The notes: generated from the letters alone by a model not told the origin. A DNA stretch of 64,000 bases from Bythopirellula polymerisocia (GCF_007860015.1 NZ_SJPS01000002.1:186898-250897); one strand, 5' to 3'; shown: positions 43,959-52,801, counted from the first letter of the stretch. Made by a program: numbers and translations.

Positions 43959-46184
43959 ATGGAAGAAGCACAACAAGGATCTCCACCTGCTGAAGACTGG
44001 TCGACCAAGACCGGCGAGGCCCTGCACGTCCTGCGCGCAAAACTGGCGACACGTCAGGAACCAGACGGTCGAACTGCCACCGAGAGCCAAGCAGATATCA
44101 TCGCGCGAATTTTTCAAATCGCCGAAGAGATGGCCGCGGAACAGTCGACCGAAGCCCAGGCCACGGCCCTTCTCAATGAAGAGAGGGTTGCCAAACTTCA
44201 AGATTCTCTCACGGAGCGAGATGATGCTATCTCCCAACTGCAAGCCCAGCTAGCCAACTTGGAACTTGAAAAAACGAGTTTGCATGATGAACTCGAATCC
44301 GAAAGGGCTGAGGCAGAGGAGTTGCGAGCGAGAGAATGCAGCAAATGCTCCGAGTTGCGCGAGAACCTTATTTCCTTTGAAGATAGAGCCGTAAAAGCGG
44401 AATCATTAGTTGACCAGCTCAAGCAAGAAGCCGAGGAATCTTCCAGGGAAATCGCTGAGTTGCAGTCTTGGAGAGAATCAGCGGCCTCTCAGGATGAACA
44501 GTGTGCCAGACTTCGCGAAGAAGCAAAACAGGCGGAGCAGCGATGTGGAGAACTTAGCGAAGAGGTGGCAACCCTGGCCTCTGAGCGTGACTCCCTTACC
44601 GAAGAACTCTCAACTGTCTGTTCTGATCTAGAGCAACAGTTGACCAATGCAGCCAGCACCGAATCTGACTTGCGCGCTGAATTGGAAGCTGCCTTGGAGC
44701 AGATCACCGCTGCGCAAGAGCACGAAACAAATATCCAACAAGAACGCGACGCTCTAGTTGCTGAACTTGCTGAGGCAATGGCGACGATTGATCGTGTCAA
44801 AGAAGAGGCAGCGGGCCTGGAATCTCGCTGTCAAAACGAATTTTCCGAAGAACGCCAGAAACTCGAAAGTGCTGAGGAAGAACTTAAGAACTTGCAACAG
44901 CAGCGAGATTCTCTCGCCGAAGAACTTACAGAGGTTCAGGCTAATGTAGCACTACTTCAAAACGAAAAAGACTCAGAAAGCGACCGCCTGACCAGAGAGC
45001 TTGCGGAAGCCAAAGAACTTGCGGAACGAACGCAGTCCGAATTCCAGGCACTCTCTACTGAACAAGAGAAGCTCTCTGCAGAACTTGAGTCACTTCGCGA
45101 GGAACTATCCGGAAAGGAATCGCAATCGACAGCAGAGACAGCCGAGTGGGAATCAGAATATGCTGCCGTCAAGGAGCAACTATCTCAAACGGTTGCTGAG
45201 AAGCAGCAGTTGGAGATTAGTCGCGAAGAACTCTCGCAGCTGTTAGACGAAGCCAACTCCAAGGTCGAACAATCAGCGGGCCGATTGGAAGAAGTTGAGA
45301 AACAATTACGTGAACTGCCTGATCAGCGAGAACAGGCTGACGAACTCGAGAAATCTGAGCGCAAGTTCGAGTTAGTTCAAGCGGATGTCCAGAAACTTAA
45401 ACGCGAGAATGCAGCGTTACAAGAGGAATTGGCAAGCCGCCCTGAAGTGAGCGATCAGGAATCTCCCGAGATGGTCAGTCTCCGCTTAGAACGAGATGCC
45501 TTGGCTGCTCGCGTTGTGGAGTTGGAGGAAATGCCCGCTCAAGTTGTCGACGAGGACGCCGAGCAGAGCATGGCAGATTTACGGCGTCGCTTTGAGTTGG
45601 CCGTGGACGATCTCCGCCAGGTGAAACAAGAAAAGGCCCAACTCGAGGAAAGACTAGCAAATGCCTCTCATGGGGCTGCTCCGCAAGTCGACAGCGGCGC
45701 GATGGACTGGCAATCGCAAAAGGCACGCCTGTTGGCATCTCTGGATTCGGATGAGACTGACGATGAGCCAACACCAGAGCGAGCGCAGGAAAAACTGACG
45801 ATCCAAGGGACAATCGACATCACCGATCAGGTCGTGGCCGACAAGGATCGCGAGATCGCTGAATTGCAGGATCAACTGGCTAATCGTGCCGAGGAAACCT
45901 GCCAGGACCCCATAGCAGACGTTTGCGACAAAGACGAACTCATTCAAGCCGAACGGGCAAAATTGGAGCAGTTGCAGGCCGAGTGGCGCGAGAAACTACG
46001 CGGGGCAGAATTGGAAATGTGCACGCAACGAGCTGCCCTGGCACGCAAGGAAGCAGAGTTGAAAGAGATGATGGCCGCTGCCGAAGAAGCTGCTGCAGAT
46101 ATATCACGAACTAGCGATGGCAAGCCGCGCCGGCGCTGGTTATCCGCCTTAGGATTAGGCGACGAGGAAACGACGCAGGAATAG
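43959..46184 (+). CDS. Long coiled-coil protein, acidic
   Basis: A 741-residue protein that is nearly all coiled coil from about residue 60 to 690 with heptad-like runs such as LQDSLTERDDAISQLQAQLA and many Glu/Gln/Lys. The first 50 residues are helical and acidic (EDWSTKTGEALHVLRAKLAT). The tail turns basic with RTSDGKPRRRWLSALGLGDE. No membrane segment or signal peptide, so it is likely a cytoplasmic rod-like scaffold or filament-forming protein. The ATG at 43959 was chosen over a TTG two codons earlier. It converges with the DUF3299 operon, stop to stop by three bases. Not recognised beyond the coiled-coil class. Confidence 0.75.
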   Translation: MEEAQQGSPPAEDWSTKTGEALHVLRAKLATRQEPDGRTATESQADIIARIFQIAEEMAAEQSTEAQATALLNEERVAKLQDSLTERDDAISQLQAQLANLELEKTSLHDELESERAEAEELRARECSKCSELRENLISFEDRAVKAESLVDQLKQEAEESSREIAELQSWRESAASQDEQCARLREEAKQAEQRCGELSEEVATLASERDSLTEELSTVCSDLEQQLTNAASTESDLRAELEAALEQITAAQEHETNIQQERDALVAELAEAMATIDRVKEEAAGLESRCQNEFSEERQKLESAEEELKNLQQQRDSLAEELTEVQANVALLQNEKDSESDRLTRELAEAKELAERTQSEFQALSTEQEKLSAELESLREELSGKESQSTAETAEWESEYAAVKEQLSQTVAEKQQLEISREELSQLLDEANSKVEQSAGRLEEVEKQLRELPDQREQADELEKSERKFELVQADVQKLKRENAALQEELASRPEVSDQESPEMVSLRLERDALAARVVELEEMPAQVVDEDAEQSMADLRRRFELAVDDLRQVKQEKAQLEERLANASHGAAPQVDSGAMDWQSQKARLLASLDSDETDDEPTPERAQEKLTIQGTIDITDQVVADKDREIAELQDQLANRAEETCQDPIADVCDKDELIQAERAKLEQLQAEWREKLRGAELEMCTQRAALARKEAELKEMMAAAEEAAADISRTSDGKPRRRWLSALGLGDEETTQE

Positions 46185-46187
46185 TCA

Positions 46188-46679
46188 TCAATCGACGGAT
46201 CCTTCCTGCAAGAGATAAATGGCCCTGGTAGTGCCATCCATGTCGGCAAATTCCTCGAATCGCAGGACCCCTTCGACGGCAATAGGTCGGATTGAAAATT
46301 CCGCAGTCTCATCGGTATCCATCTCGACGCGAATACAATCGTACAAGGCTGCCCCTGGCCCGAAGCAGCACTCAAGATTGTCTCGCACCAGGACAAATCC
46401 TTTGAGACCTTTGCGTTTGAGCGTCGGATACATGTAGCCACGGATGCGAATCTTGCGATCGAAGACATCCTCGATCTTCGGAGTAATCATTGACCGCGCA
46501 AAATCGTCGGTCTTCTCCATTTCGAATTTGAGATCGTCGAAGGTCGTTTCCCTGACTTCTGCCGTATTGGTCGAGGGCTTCGCCCCCGTGACAGCAGCCA
46601 CAGGGGTTCGCTCGCAGCCTATGCTTCCGCTCAGCAGCAAGAAGGCCAGTATCCATACTGAGTGCCGTAGAACATTCAT
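46188..46679 (-). CDS. DUF3299-type lipoprotein
   Basis: A 163-residue lipoprotein: the signal sequence ends in a lipobox (LLLSGSIGC, Cys21), then comes a domain of the DUF3299 kind (IRIRGYMYPTLKRKGLKGFV, LVRDNLECCFGPGA and IAVEGVLRFEEFAD). The same order of IxIxGYM, VLVRDNxxCCFG and VxGxL blocks occurs in the next gene upstream, so the two are paralogues, one lipid-anchored and one with several membrane helices. The CCFG pair could bind a metal. It is last in the five-gene ABC operon and overlaps the upstream gene as ATGA. The link to zinc or another metal is inferred from the company DUF3299 genes keep. Confidence 0.82.
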   Translation of the reverse strand: MNVLRHSVWILAFLLLSGSIGCERTPVAAVTGAKPSTNTAEVRETTFDDLKFEMEKTDDFARSMITPKIEDVFDRKIRIRGYMYPTLKRKGLKGFVLVRDNLECCFGPGAALYDCIRVEMDTDETAEFSIRPIAVEGVLRFEEFADMDGTTRAIYLLQEGSVD

Positions 46680-47398
46680 CGTACGTAGTCGGCTTCCAAG
46701 GTGTAGACCGGGGCGCTGAGCCCATCCTTCAGATTTTCAGGGTGCAAGTGGAGCGTCCCTGCAATCCGATACAGGCCCGTCGAATAGTCTGTTGTTACGT
46801 TGTCTGCAAGCTGCACAAGCACCTGATCATAGTATTTCAGGTTCGACATATCGCCAAAGCAACACTGATTATTGTCGCGCACCAACAAAAAGCGGCGGAC
46901 ATTGTGCCTCACAGGCGTAGAGTCGGCCCTCATATAGCCTTTGATGAACACACGCTTACCATCCAAGTCCTGCACTTTCTTGGGAATAAACATCCCTGAA
47001 GCCATCTGCTGCTCTTCGGGACGGAACTCTTGAAACGATGTGCGTATGGCATCCGGTGGCACTTCGGTTGCATGGACATACCCTGCATAGCTGAGCCCAC
47101 CAATCAATCCAATTGCAGAGAGAATCACGCCTCCAAGCGCCAGGTTGCGACCACTCAATTGGTCCGGCATTGCACGGATCGAAGCGAGTGCCCGGATACC
47201 TACCACGAGCCCGACCAGTGGAATAGGGACCAGCAGCAAGCAGGATTCCAGGCTGTCGCGGCCTGCGAAGATGGTCAGCGGCGACAAAGCTCCAAATATG
47301 GCAGCCACGATCGCTCCCGTGCTGAGCGCCTGATATTCAAATTCGCTTCCTTCTCGAGCCGCAGAAGAGAAATCGGTCAATGATTCTGAAGTAGCCAT
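46676..47398 (-). CDS. Membrane protein with DUF4190-like helices and DUF3299-type domain
   Basis: A 240-residue protein. The N-terminal half has three membrane helices (GAIVAAIFGALSPLTIF, LVPIPLVGLVVGIRALASI and LALGGVILSAIGLIGGLSYA), resembling DUF4190. The C-terminal half is a DUF3299-type domain: VFIKGYMRADSTPVRHNVRR, FLLVRDNNQCCFGDMS and YRIAGTLHL. It shares the NxxCCFG motif with the lipoprotein gene that overlaps its stop by four bases. Probably an inner-membrane component of the same system as the ABC transporter genes upstream. The charge pattern places the DUF3299 part outside. Confidence 0.8.
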   Translation of the reverse strand: MATSESLTDFSSAAREGSEFEYQALSTGAIVAAIFGALSPLTIFAGRDSLESCLLLVPIPLVGLVVGIRALASIRAMPDQLSGRNLALGGVILSAIGLIGGLSYAGYVHATEVPPDAIRTSFQEFRPEEQQMASGMFIPKKVQDLDGKRVFIKGYMRADSTPVRHNVRRFLLVRDNNQCCFGDMSNLKYYDQVLVQLADNVTTDYSTGLYRIAGTLHLHPENLKDGLSAPVYTLEADYVR

Positions 47399-47453
47399 GG
47401 TCGATTCTATCTAGTCTCAAAGTAGGCTGGTGAGTGGATTCGGGAAAGTTCTC

Positions 47454-49055
47454 TCAGGAGGTGCTGTGTCCGCCGCGGAGCATGACGCCAAACAACCCGA
47501 CGAGTAAGAGTCCAATCGCCAGCGGTACGACGATTATCATCGTCCGGCTCGGCGCAGGTGGCTCCGAGTCCACTTCGAGGGGACCCTTTGCCATGACACT
47601 CCCGGTTTCGGCCAACTCTGATACTGCCATTCCTGTCTGGGGGTCAAGCTCCTCTTCAATTTCAGGAATGATCGGCTCGGTAGTGTCGGACTCGTCTGCG
47701 AGCTCTTCCACATTCTGCACCTCTTTTTTTTCTTCTACAGGAGCCACACTCCCTCCACCCCGCGCCATCAGCCCGAATGAGAGGTAGCTGCGGGCCCGTT
47801 TGACAGCCGTGGGATCGATTGCTTCCAATTCTTCGACTGCTGCAGTAGCCTTTGTGCCGACATCATCTGGCTGCTCGGCGGCAGTCAACAGATAGGCCAA
47901 CACGGGTTGGCGGATCCAGCCATCCTCATCCGAATCTTTGAACTGTTGCACCAGTTGATCCATGATTTCCCAATCCTCCCAACGGGTAAGATCGGGGATT
48001 ACCTGGTCGGCAATCTCCGTATTGTTCAACAACAACCGCAAGGACTTCACGAGCCGTTCCCGTGGAATTTCACTTGATTCTTCCCCATGGAATCTCAGGG
48101 CCATGATTGTCGAGTAGAGCTGTGTGTACTCCGCCTGGGGATTGCTAAGGAATCGTTCTTCGACAAGTTTCAATCCCTCGGGTCCCTTCAATTTCAAATA
48201 AGCAGCGATCAAGGCGTCAAGACATTGTTGCTTAGCCCGCACATCGGCATGTGCCAATTCATTCACCAGTGGCATGCCCAGCGAGGAGCCCCCTACACCC
48301 ATCGTGGCAATAAGCGTTGCAATCCCTGGTCGCATCGATTCGTAGTCGTATTTCAACAGCGATTCAAGCATCACGGCATCCTCGGCCGTCCCACAGACCC
48401 CGAGCATTGTCAAATACAAGCGGCGGTGCGTGGGCCCAACTTTTGAATCATTAATCCAGGTGACCAACTGCTCGCGATCCAGATCGTCCTTCAAGTCAAT
48501 CAGCTCTTGATAGGGAGCCCGCGCAAATTCGTCGTAACCGTCCTGAGCCAGCAGCGGGTCGGCGTCTTCCAAATGCCCCATGAAAAACTTGAGTCGCTCC
48601 TTGCCGTTTGCGGGTAAGGAAGGGAGCTTCTCGATGTATTCCACCCCCCGAGGCGATAAGGGCAACGGAGTTGTCCAATCGAGCTTCTCACCCCCCAGCG
48701 AATTGATCAGAAATTGTTTGTCCACCGGGTCTGCACCGAAATAAACCACCTCGATCTCGTCTCCCACCTTAACGCGGTCTTCCCCTTTTAGCACTTTTTG
48801 CACTCTGAAAATTGCTCCAGTGTAGGCATCGCTGGCACTCTCCGCACTGGGATCGTTCAAGTCCGCCGTCGGTGCCGGTTTCTCAAGAGTTGCGATGACC
48901 GTAACATCAGCCGCAGCGAGTTCTTCGCTGAGCGTTTGTGAAGTCGCATTACAGAAAGGACAAGCATTCGCGTCGACCGACAACCAACAAACAGCGGTGG
49001 CGGCAATCAAGGAAAATGTCAAATGATATTTGATCTCGTGATATCTCATGTTCAT
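47454..49055 (-). CDS. Exported CPFC protein with TIMP-like start and C-terminal anchor
   Basis: A 533-residue protein of the ABC operon. After a signal peptide (FSLIAATAVCWLSVDANA) the mature part begins CPFCNATSQTLSEELAAADV, then VTVIATLEKP and FRVQKVLKGEDRVKVGDEIE, a beta-barrel-like start that resembles netrin/TIMP domains. A long helical HEAT-like middle follows (for example ALIAAYLKLKGPEGLKLVEE). An acidic stretch leads to a C-terminal membrane helix IIVVPLAIGLLLVGLFGVML. The CPFC Cys pair at the mature N terminus could bind metal or form a disulfide. ATG choices are 49055 and 49049. Function unknown; its place between permease and DUF3299 genes suggests an accessory role in the transport system. 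Confidence 0.75.
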   Translation of the reverse strand: MNMRYHEIKYHLTFSLIAATAVCWLSVDANACPFCNATSQTLSEELAAADVTVIATLEKPAPTADLNDPSAESASDAYTGAIFRVQKVLKGEDRVKVGDEIEVVYFGADPVDKQFLINSLGGEKLDWTTPLPLSPRGVEYIEKLPSLPANGKERLKFFMGHLEDADPLLAQDGYDEFARAPYQELIDLKDDLDREQLVTWINDSKVGPTHRRLYLTMLGVCGTAEDAVMLESLLKYDYESMRPGIATLIATMGVGGSSLGMPLVNELAHADVRAKQQCLDALIAAYLKLKGPEGLKLVEERFLSNPQAEYTQLYSTIMALRFHGEESSEIPRERLVKSLRLLLNNTEIADQVIPDLTRWEDWEIMDQLVQQFKDSDEDGWIRQPVLAYLLTAAEQPDDVGTKATAAVEELEAIDPTAVKRARSYLSFGLMARGGGSVAPVEEKKEVQNVEELADESDTTEPIIPEIEEELDPQTGMAVSELAETGSVMAKGPLEVDSEPPAPSRTMIIVVPLAIGLLLVGLFGVMLRGGHSTS

Positions 49056-49464
49056 TCCCAACCATTTCTCAATGGAATTTTTCGCCACGAATGAAACCCA
49101 GTGCGGCCGCTGGCTGCAACCAACTTTCATGAAACAGGAGGTAACGGAGCTAACAGAGAGAATTCGCGGAATGAAGAGAGGAAAACTTATCCTCGCACAT
49201 CTTCACCAAGTTAGTTTGTTTCGACTACTGAAAATTAGTCTTCCAATCTACTTTTCTTTCTCTCTGTTGTCTCTTTTTTCTCCTATTCAAATAATTTACA
49301 CAAGCTGCGAAGATTTGAATCGTTAGTAGTACGGATTAATTTCTTAGGCCTTGAATAATCCGTGTTCAATCTTTGAAAGTCCGCGACCAATAAATGATTT
49401 ACCGCACTTAACGCTTACCTATTCTAACGAGTTATCGACCGGGAGAACACTCTCGCGTTCTGCC
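49056..49464. other. Gap between the permease gene and the CPFC gene
   Basis: About 400 AT-rich bases on the operon strand, with no gene seen. The spacing is long enough for a separate promoter for the three downstream genes, so the five-gene set may be two transcription units. Runs such as TCTTTTCTCTCTGTTGTCTC are present on the plus strand; no terminator hairpin found. Confidence 0.45.
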
Positions 49465-50805
49465 CTAGCGTCCACCCCCTAGAATACGGCCGACATCCGT
49501 CCGATAGGCGGTCAGTGCAGGTAGGAAGCCGACCAAGGATGCGAACACGACGAGCCCTGGGATCAGCAGGCTCTCTTTCCAATTAAAATCCCAAAACCGC
49601 AGCGCGACTCCTGTGTGTTCTTCGACATAGGGGCTGGCCAGTCCAAGTAGTGCGTGGCCTAACAGCACTCCTGCCAGTCCTCCTAGTAGCGATAACAGAA
49701 TCGACTCAGCGAGAATGATGCCCATCACTGCCGTGCGGCTTGCTCCCAAGGCCCGCATGACGGCAATGTCGTGACTCCGCTCGCTCATCGAATTGTAAAT
49801 ACTCACCAGGATACTGACCCCCGCCACGACGATGATCAATACCGTGAGCACCATGAGGATAATCCGTACCGGGCCGACGATGCCTTCCAACAATCGCGTA
49901 ACAACCCCACCAGGAGCCACTGCCTGGGCGATCCGCTCTTTATCCTTGTTGATTTTCGTATCCAAAATCATCGGCCCGAATTCGTCTTTGCAGTTAACTA
50001 GAATGGACGTCACTTCACGTTGCGCCTCGGGAAGTGGCTTTAACCCGTAATTAGGATCGTCGCTCTCAACATGCTCTTTGTGCAATTTGTCTGCCGAGAC
50101 ATGAGCCACTTCCCCTTCATCAGTGCTCAGAGCATGTCCTTCGAGCAAATAAAACCCTTCGATATTGGCAAAGACTGCCCGATCGTTGGCAGTCCCAGTA
50201 TGATCCAGGATGCCGACGACTGTGAACTCGGTGTGCTTGTCCCCCGAAGCACTCATTCCGTGGGTCGGCTGAAACTTGTCGCCAACTTTCAGACCTGTCT
50301 TGCGTGCGACCGTCGAGCCGATCACCGACTCAAAGAAATGGTCAGCCTTGAAGTTGCGGCCTTCCTGGAATTGGTACAGCTTGTCAGTCCCATCAGGATT
50401 GGCGCCGTAGGGAAGCTTGTCGAACAAATCAGGAGTCGTCGCCACGACGCGGAACTGTTGATCCCCACCCTGAAAACTATCTCCCAGGCAATACGGCACG
50501 GCAACTTTTGTGTAGGGAGCAAATTCTCCCTCGGTGAATTTCTTGTAGTAGCTATAGGGAATCGGATAGAGCGGCCGGCCCAGGTGAAAAACCGTCGTCA
50601 TCACCAGTTGCAAATCCCCTCCCTTACTGCCACCGACAATCAGATGGTACCCCTGGGCGTCGTTCTCGAACTGCTCGACCGTGACATCGTGAATCACGAT
50701 CACCAGGATCATCAGCGCAACCCCCAGTGCCATCGACAGCCCCGTGAGCGAGGAAGCGAGTGCCCTTTGACACATATTTCGCCAGGCGATTTTCCAAAAG
50801 CTCAT
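49465..50805 (-). CDS. ABC transporter permease, FtsX/MacB-like
   Basis: A 446-residue permease with the four-helix FtsX/LolC plan: the first helix near residue 15-40 (ASSLTGLSMALGVALMILVI), a large extracytoplasmic domain of about 250 residues (including GVVTRLLEGIVGPVRI at its end), then three C-terminal helices (IILMVLTVLIIVVAGVSILV, ILAESILLSLLGGLAGVLLG and SLLIPGLVVFASLVGFLPAL). The coupling motif RSHDIAVMRALGASR is present. Type VII permeases act as mechanotransmitters with periplasmic partners rather than as channels. It overlaps the upstream ATPase gene as ATGA, so the two form one transporter. Substrate unknown; the neighbouring DUF3299 genes hint at metals. Confidence 0.9.
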   Translation of the reverse strand: MSFWKIAWRNMCQRALASSLTGLSMALGVALMILVIVIHDVTVEQFENDAQGYHLIVGGSKGGDLQLVMTTVFHLGRPLYPIPYSYYKKFTEGEFAPYTKVAVPYCLGDSFQGGDQQFRVVATTPDLFDKLPYGANPDGTDKLYQFQEGRNFKADHFFESVIGSTVARKTGLKVGDKFQPTHGMSASGDKHTEFTVVGILDHTGTANDRAVFANIEGFYLLEGHALSTDEGEVAHVSADKLHKEHVESDDPNYGLKPLPEAQREVTSILVNCKDEFGPMILDTKINKDKERIAQAVAPGGVVTRLLEGIVGPVRIILMVLTVLIIVVAGVSILVSIYNSMSERSHDIAVMRALGASRTAVMGIILAESILLSLLGGLAGVLLGHALLGLASPYVEEHTGVALRFWDFNWKESLLIPGLVVFASLVGFLPALTAYRTDVGRILGGGR

Positions 50806-51473
50806 ACTGCACTCACCGCTCGATTAATTTCTTCTAAGACCTCGACCCGGTCGAACTGGTTGGCTACTTCGGGGCTGTGGGTTACCAGCAGCATCGCCAC
50901 CTGCTCACGATTGCATGCCTCGCGCAAGAGATCGATGATCTGCTGCTGATGCCCCGGATCGACGTTGGCCGTTGGCTCGTCGGCCAGCAAGAGCGCCGGC
51001 TGGTTGGCCAGTGCCCGGGCTACCGCCACGCGCTGCTGCTCGCCCACCGACAATGCCGCCGGTTTGTGGGTCAGCCGGTGTCCCAGCCCGACGTCTCGCA
51101 ACAGACTTTCCGCACGAGCAGCATCGGACCGTTGCCCGGTAAACGACATTCCTAGCTGCACATTCTCCAGGGCCGTGAAAGCTGGCAGCAGATTGAATGT
51201 CTGGAACACAAAACCGATGTACTTGGCGCGAAAACGATCACGGCTCACCTCTTGCAGCCGCACAATGTCTGTGCCATTGATGCTGATGCGACCCGAATCA
51301 ACGGTGGTCAGCCCGGCGATGCAGTTCAATAGGGTCGTCTTGCCACAGCCGCTACGACCCTTCAACACAACTTGCTCCCCCTTGGCCACCGAGAAGGTAG
51401 GAATATCCAAGATGGAGAGTTCTTCGCCATTCGGTTCGCGATAGGACTTGCGGACGAGTTCAAGCGAAAGCAT
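50802..51473 (-). CDS. ABC transporter ATP-binding protein, LolD/MacB-like
   Basis: A 223-residue ATPase with Walker A GRSGCGKTT near residue 41, Q-loop VFQTFNLLPAF near 90, signature LSVGEQQRVAVARALA near 140 and Walker B LLLADEPTANVD near 160, with the H-loop VTHS at 195. The FQTFNLLPA and ADEPTANVD forms are those of the LolD/MacB/FtsE branch that pairs with FtsX-type permeases. It starts at the ATG at 51473 (MLSLELVRKSY); an upstream in-frame start adds 16 residues that do not fit the family. First gene of the ABC operon. Confidence 0.93.
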   Translation of the reverse strand: MLSLELVRKSYREPNGEELSILDIPTFSVAKGEQVVLKGRSGCGKTTLLNCIAGLTTVDSGRISINGTDIVRLQEVSRDRFRAKYIGFVFQTFNLLPAFTALENVQLGMSFTGQRSDAARAESLLRDVGLGHRLTHKPAALSVGEQQRVAVARALANQPALLLADEPTANVDPGHQQQIIDLLREACNREQVAMLLVTHSPEVANQFDRVEVLEEINRAVSAV

Positions 51474-51633
51474 GGCGGGTGAGCGGGGAAAGGAAGGATA
51501 TTGCAGTGGAATGGCTGGCAAGCAAGCAGAATATCCTAGCGGCAGACCTCAGCAGCCGACAGGCGAAATCGCGGAGTAGGCTTCCGGTGCTTCGTCTAAC
51601 TCTAGGAAATCTGGTTGCAATCGTGCGCGGAAT

Positions 51634-51673
51634 GGCGCTAGCCACCGGTAATTTCAGGCCGGCGGCTAGCGCC
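51634..51673. repeat. Inverted repeat GGCGCTAGCCaCCGG
   Basis: The left arm 51634-51648 pairs with CCGGCGGCTAGCGCC at 51659-51673 with one mismatch and a 10-base loop. It lies upstream of the ABC operon in a gene-free stretch (51474-52328). GGCGGCTAGCGCC words recur in other planctomycete intergenic regions, from memory, so this is probably a dispersed repeat. Confidence 0.65.
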
Positions 51674-52081
51674 GTACCGCTCATTTCAATTTCTAGGGCA
51701 AACCATCAATCTGAACTATGACAGCCAGGATGGCTGCCCCACGCAGTGCTAGTACGCAATACCAGACCCAAAAGTTCGCCACTCTTAGCAAGTCCTACAA
51801 GCAACTATTGCAGTTTTTACAATTTTACAAACCTGCGCCCAAGGTGCTATCGATGGCCAGAAACCAGCATGATTCCTGCGGTTTCAAGGGTTTTGTACTT
51901 GTTGAGGGTCCCTGCCCTGCCCCGAGCCAGACTTTTGGCATCCCCTTTGCTTTATCAATCCGACGGTAGAAGAGAATGTGGTCGGCAGGCGGCTCAGACC
52001 CGCGGGCGAACCAGGCCAGAGCCAGACGGTCCGCCGATCACCATGTGAAAAGTCCCACCTTAAAAGTCTCCCCCCCTCCGA

Positions 52082-52121
52082 GGGTCGACGAGGTCTCCCG
52101 CACCTCGTCGACCCTTTTTTT
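52082..52121 (+). terminator. Strong intrinsic terminator without a known gene upstream
   Basis: GGGTCGACGAGGT, loop CTCCCGC, ACCTCGTCGACCC, then seven T: a perfect 13-bp stem with T-tail on the plus strand. No coding gene precedes it on that strand for about 600 bases (51474-52081), and the nearest minus-strand genes point away. It probably ends an unannotated small RNA or a transcript starting near the divergent ABC operon promoter. Confidence 0.85.
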
Positions 52122-52140
52122 ATGCGCGCAGCACCCTCCC

Positions 52141-52252
52141 CGTTAACCGCAACGCGCCCGCCCAAACCGTTGGCCGCGACCCGCCCAGCCACTCCCCGTT
52201 AGCCGCGACGCGCCAGTCGAGTCCTGCGAGGCAGAGCGGAGCGCGTATTCTC
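52141..52252 (+). repeat. Dispersed repeat, GTTAGCCGCGACGCG family, copy 2 with tandem starts
   Basis: Three successive degenerate starts, CGTTAACCGCAACGCG, CGTTGGCCGCGACCCG and CGTTAGCCGCGACGCG, spaced 27 and 29 bases apart. The last continues CCAGTCGAGTCCTGCGAGGC and AGAGCGGAGCGCGTATTCTC, the full element as at 8913-8964. It is followed directly by a heptamer array. Confidence 0.75.
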
Positions 52253-52260
52253 TCGCACTA

Positions 52261-52330
52261 ACCACTCACCATTCACCATTCACCATTCACCACTCACCAT
52301 TCACCACTCACCACTCACCACTCACCACTC
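52261..52330. repeat. Tandem heptamer array (ACCAYTC), ten units
   Basis: Ten consecutive copies of ACCACTC or ACCATTC, 70 bases in all, ending at the stop codon of the 52329-52685 gene. The same repeat type, inverted and degenerate, adjoins the third copy of the GTTAGCCGCGACGCG element at 59113-59142, so array and element appear linked. Arrays of this kind can change length by slippage. Confidence 0.85.
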
Positions 52331-52685
52331 AAATCTCCACATGCGTCACCCCACCAACTTCATCAAAGTGGCCAATCTTAAGAACCACCCCATCCGATCC
52401 TGGCATCTCGGCCACAAAGACCGGATCGCAAACCACGATCGGCGGCGTCGACACAACCCAGACGAGCGTCGATACGTACGATGCCGTTAGCGACAACGCG
52501 ACGAACCAAGGCACGGTCCCAGCAGCAATACTCAGCAACTGGGCTCGCTTGGCCCGTGAGAGCTCATGCTCGATGCAGTATTGCTCGATCACATCGGTCC
52601 GCTCAAGCGGACTGGTCAGCTCCAGTATTTCGTCAAAGCTGCAGCCGTCCGTGCGGTACTTGCGATGGGTTCGGGCGACTCCCAA
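52329..52685 (-). CDS. Hypothetical small membrane protein with uncertain start
   Basis: A 118-residue open frame with one hydrophobic helix (IAAGTVPWFVALSLTASYVS and TLVWVV) and a protein-like first half (EILELTSPLERTDVIEQYC). No family known. It is assigned a TTG start; the frame stays open further upstream through ARQKAIEAYHAQLEF-like sequence into the palindrome at 52757-52801, with no ATG. So the 5' end may have been replaced by repeat sequence, or the gene may be a fragment. The stop lies at the end of the heptamer array. Confidence 0.4.
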   Translation of the reverse strand: MGVARTHRKYRTDGCSFDEILELTSPLERTDVIEQYCIEHELSRAKRAQLLSIAAGTVPWFVALSLTASYVSTLVWVVSTPPIVVCDPVFVAEMPGSDGVVLKIGHFDEVGGVTHVEI

Positions 52686-52756
52686 GGCGAGCTTTCTCCG
52701 CTTGAATTCCAGTTGGGCATGATACGCCTCGATGGCCTTTTGTCGACGCTGAGAAG

Positions 52757-52801
52757 AAAAAGGGTCAGAACTATTTTCTATAAATAGTTCTGACCCCTTT
52801 T
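52757..52801. repeat. Palindrome GGGTCAGAACTATTT / AAATAGTTCTGACCC
   Basis: A 15-bp perfect stem (52762-52776 with 52782-52796), loop TCTAT, flanked by AAAA and TTTT that extend the pairing. This AAAAGGGGTCAGAAC...GTTCTGACCCCTTTT form is typical of REP-like elements moved by Y1 (RAYT) transposases. No transposase gene is in the window. It could also act as a bidirectional terminator. Confidence 0.75.

Noticed and set aside
52261-52330. Heptamer array as a CRISPR-like structure
   Set aside because: Units are contiguous with no spacers, and far too short.
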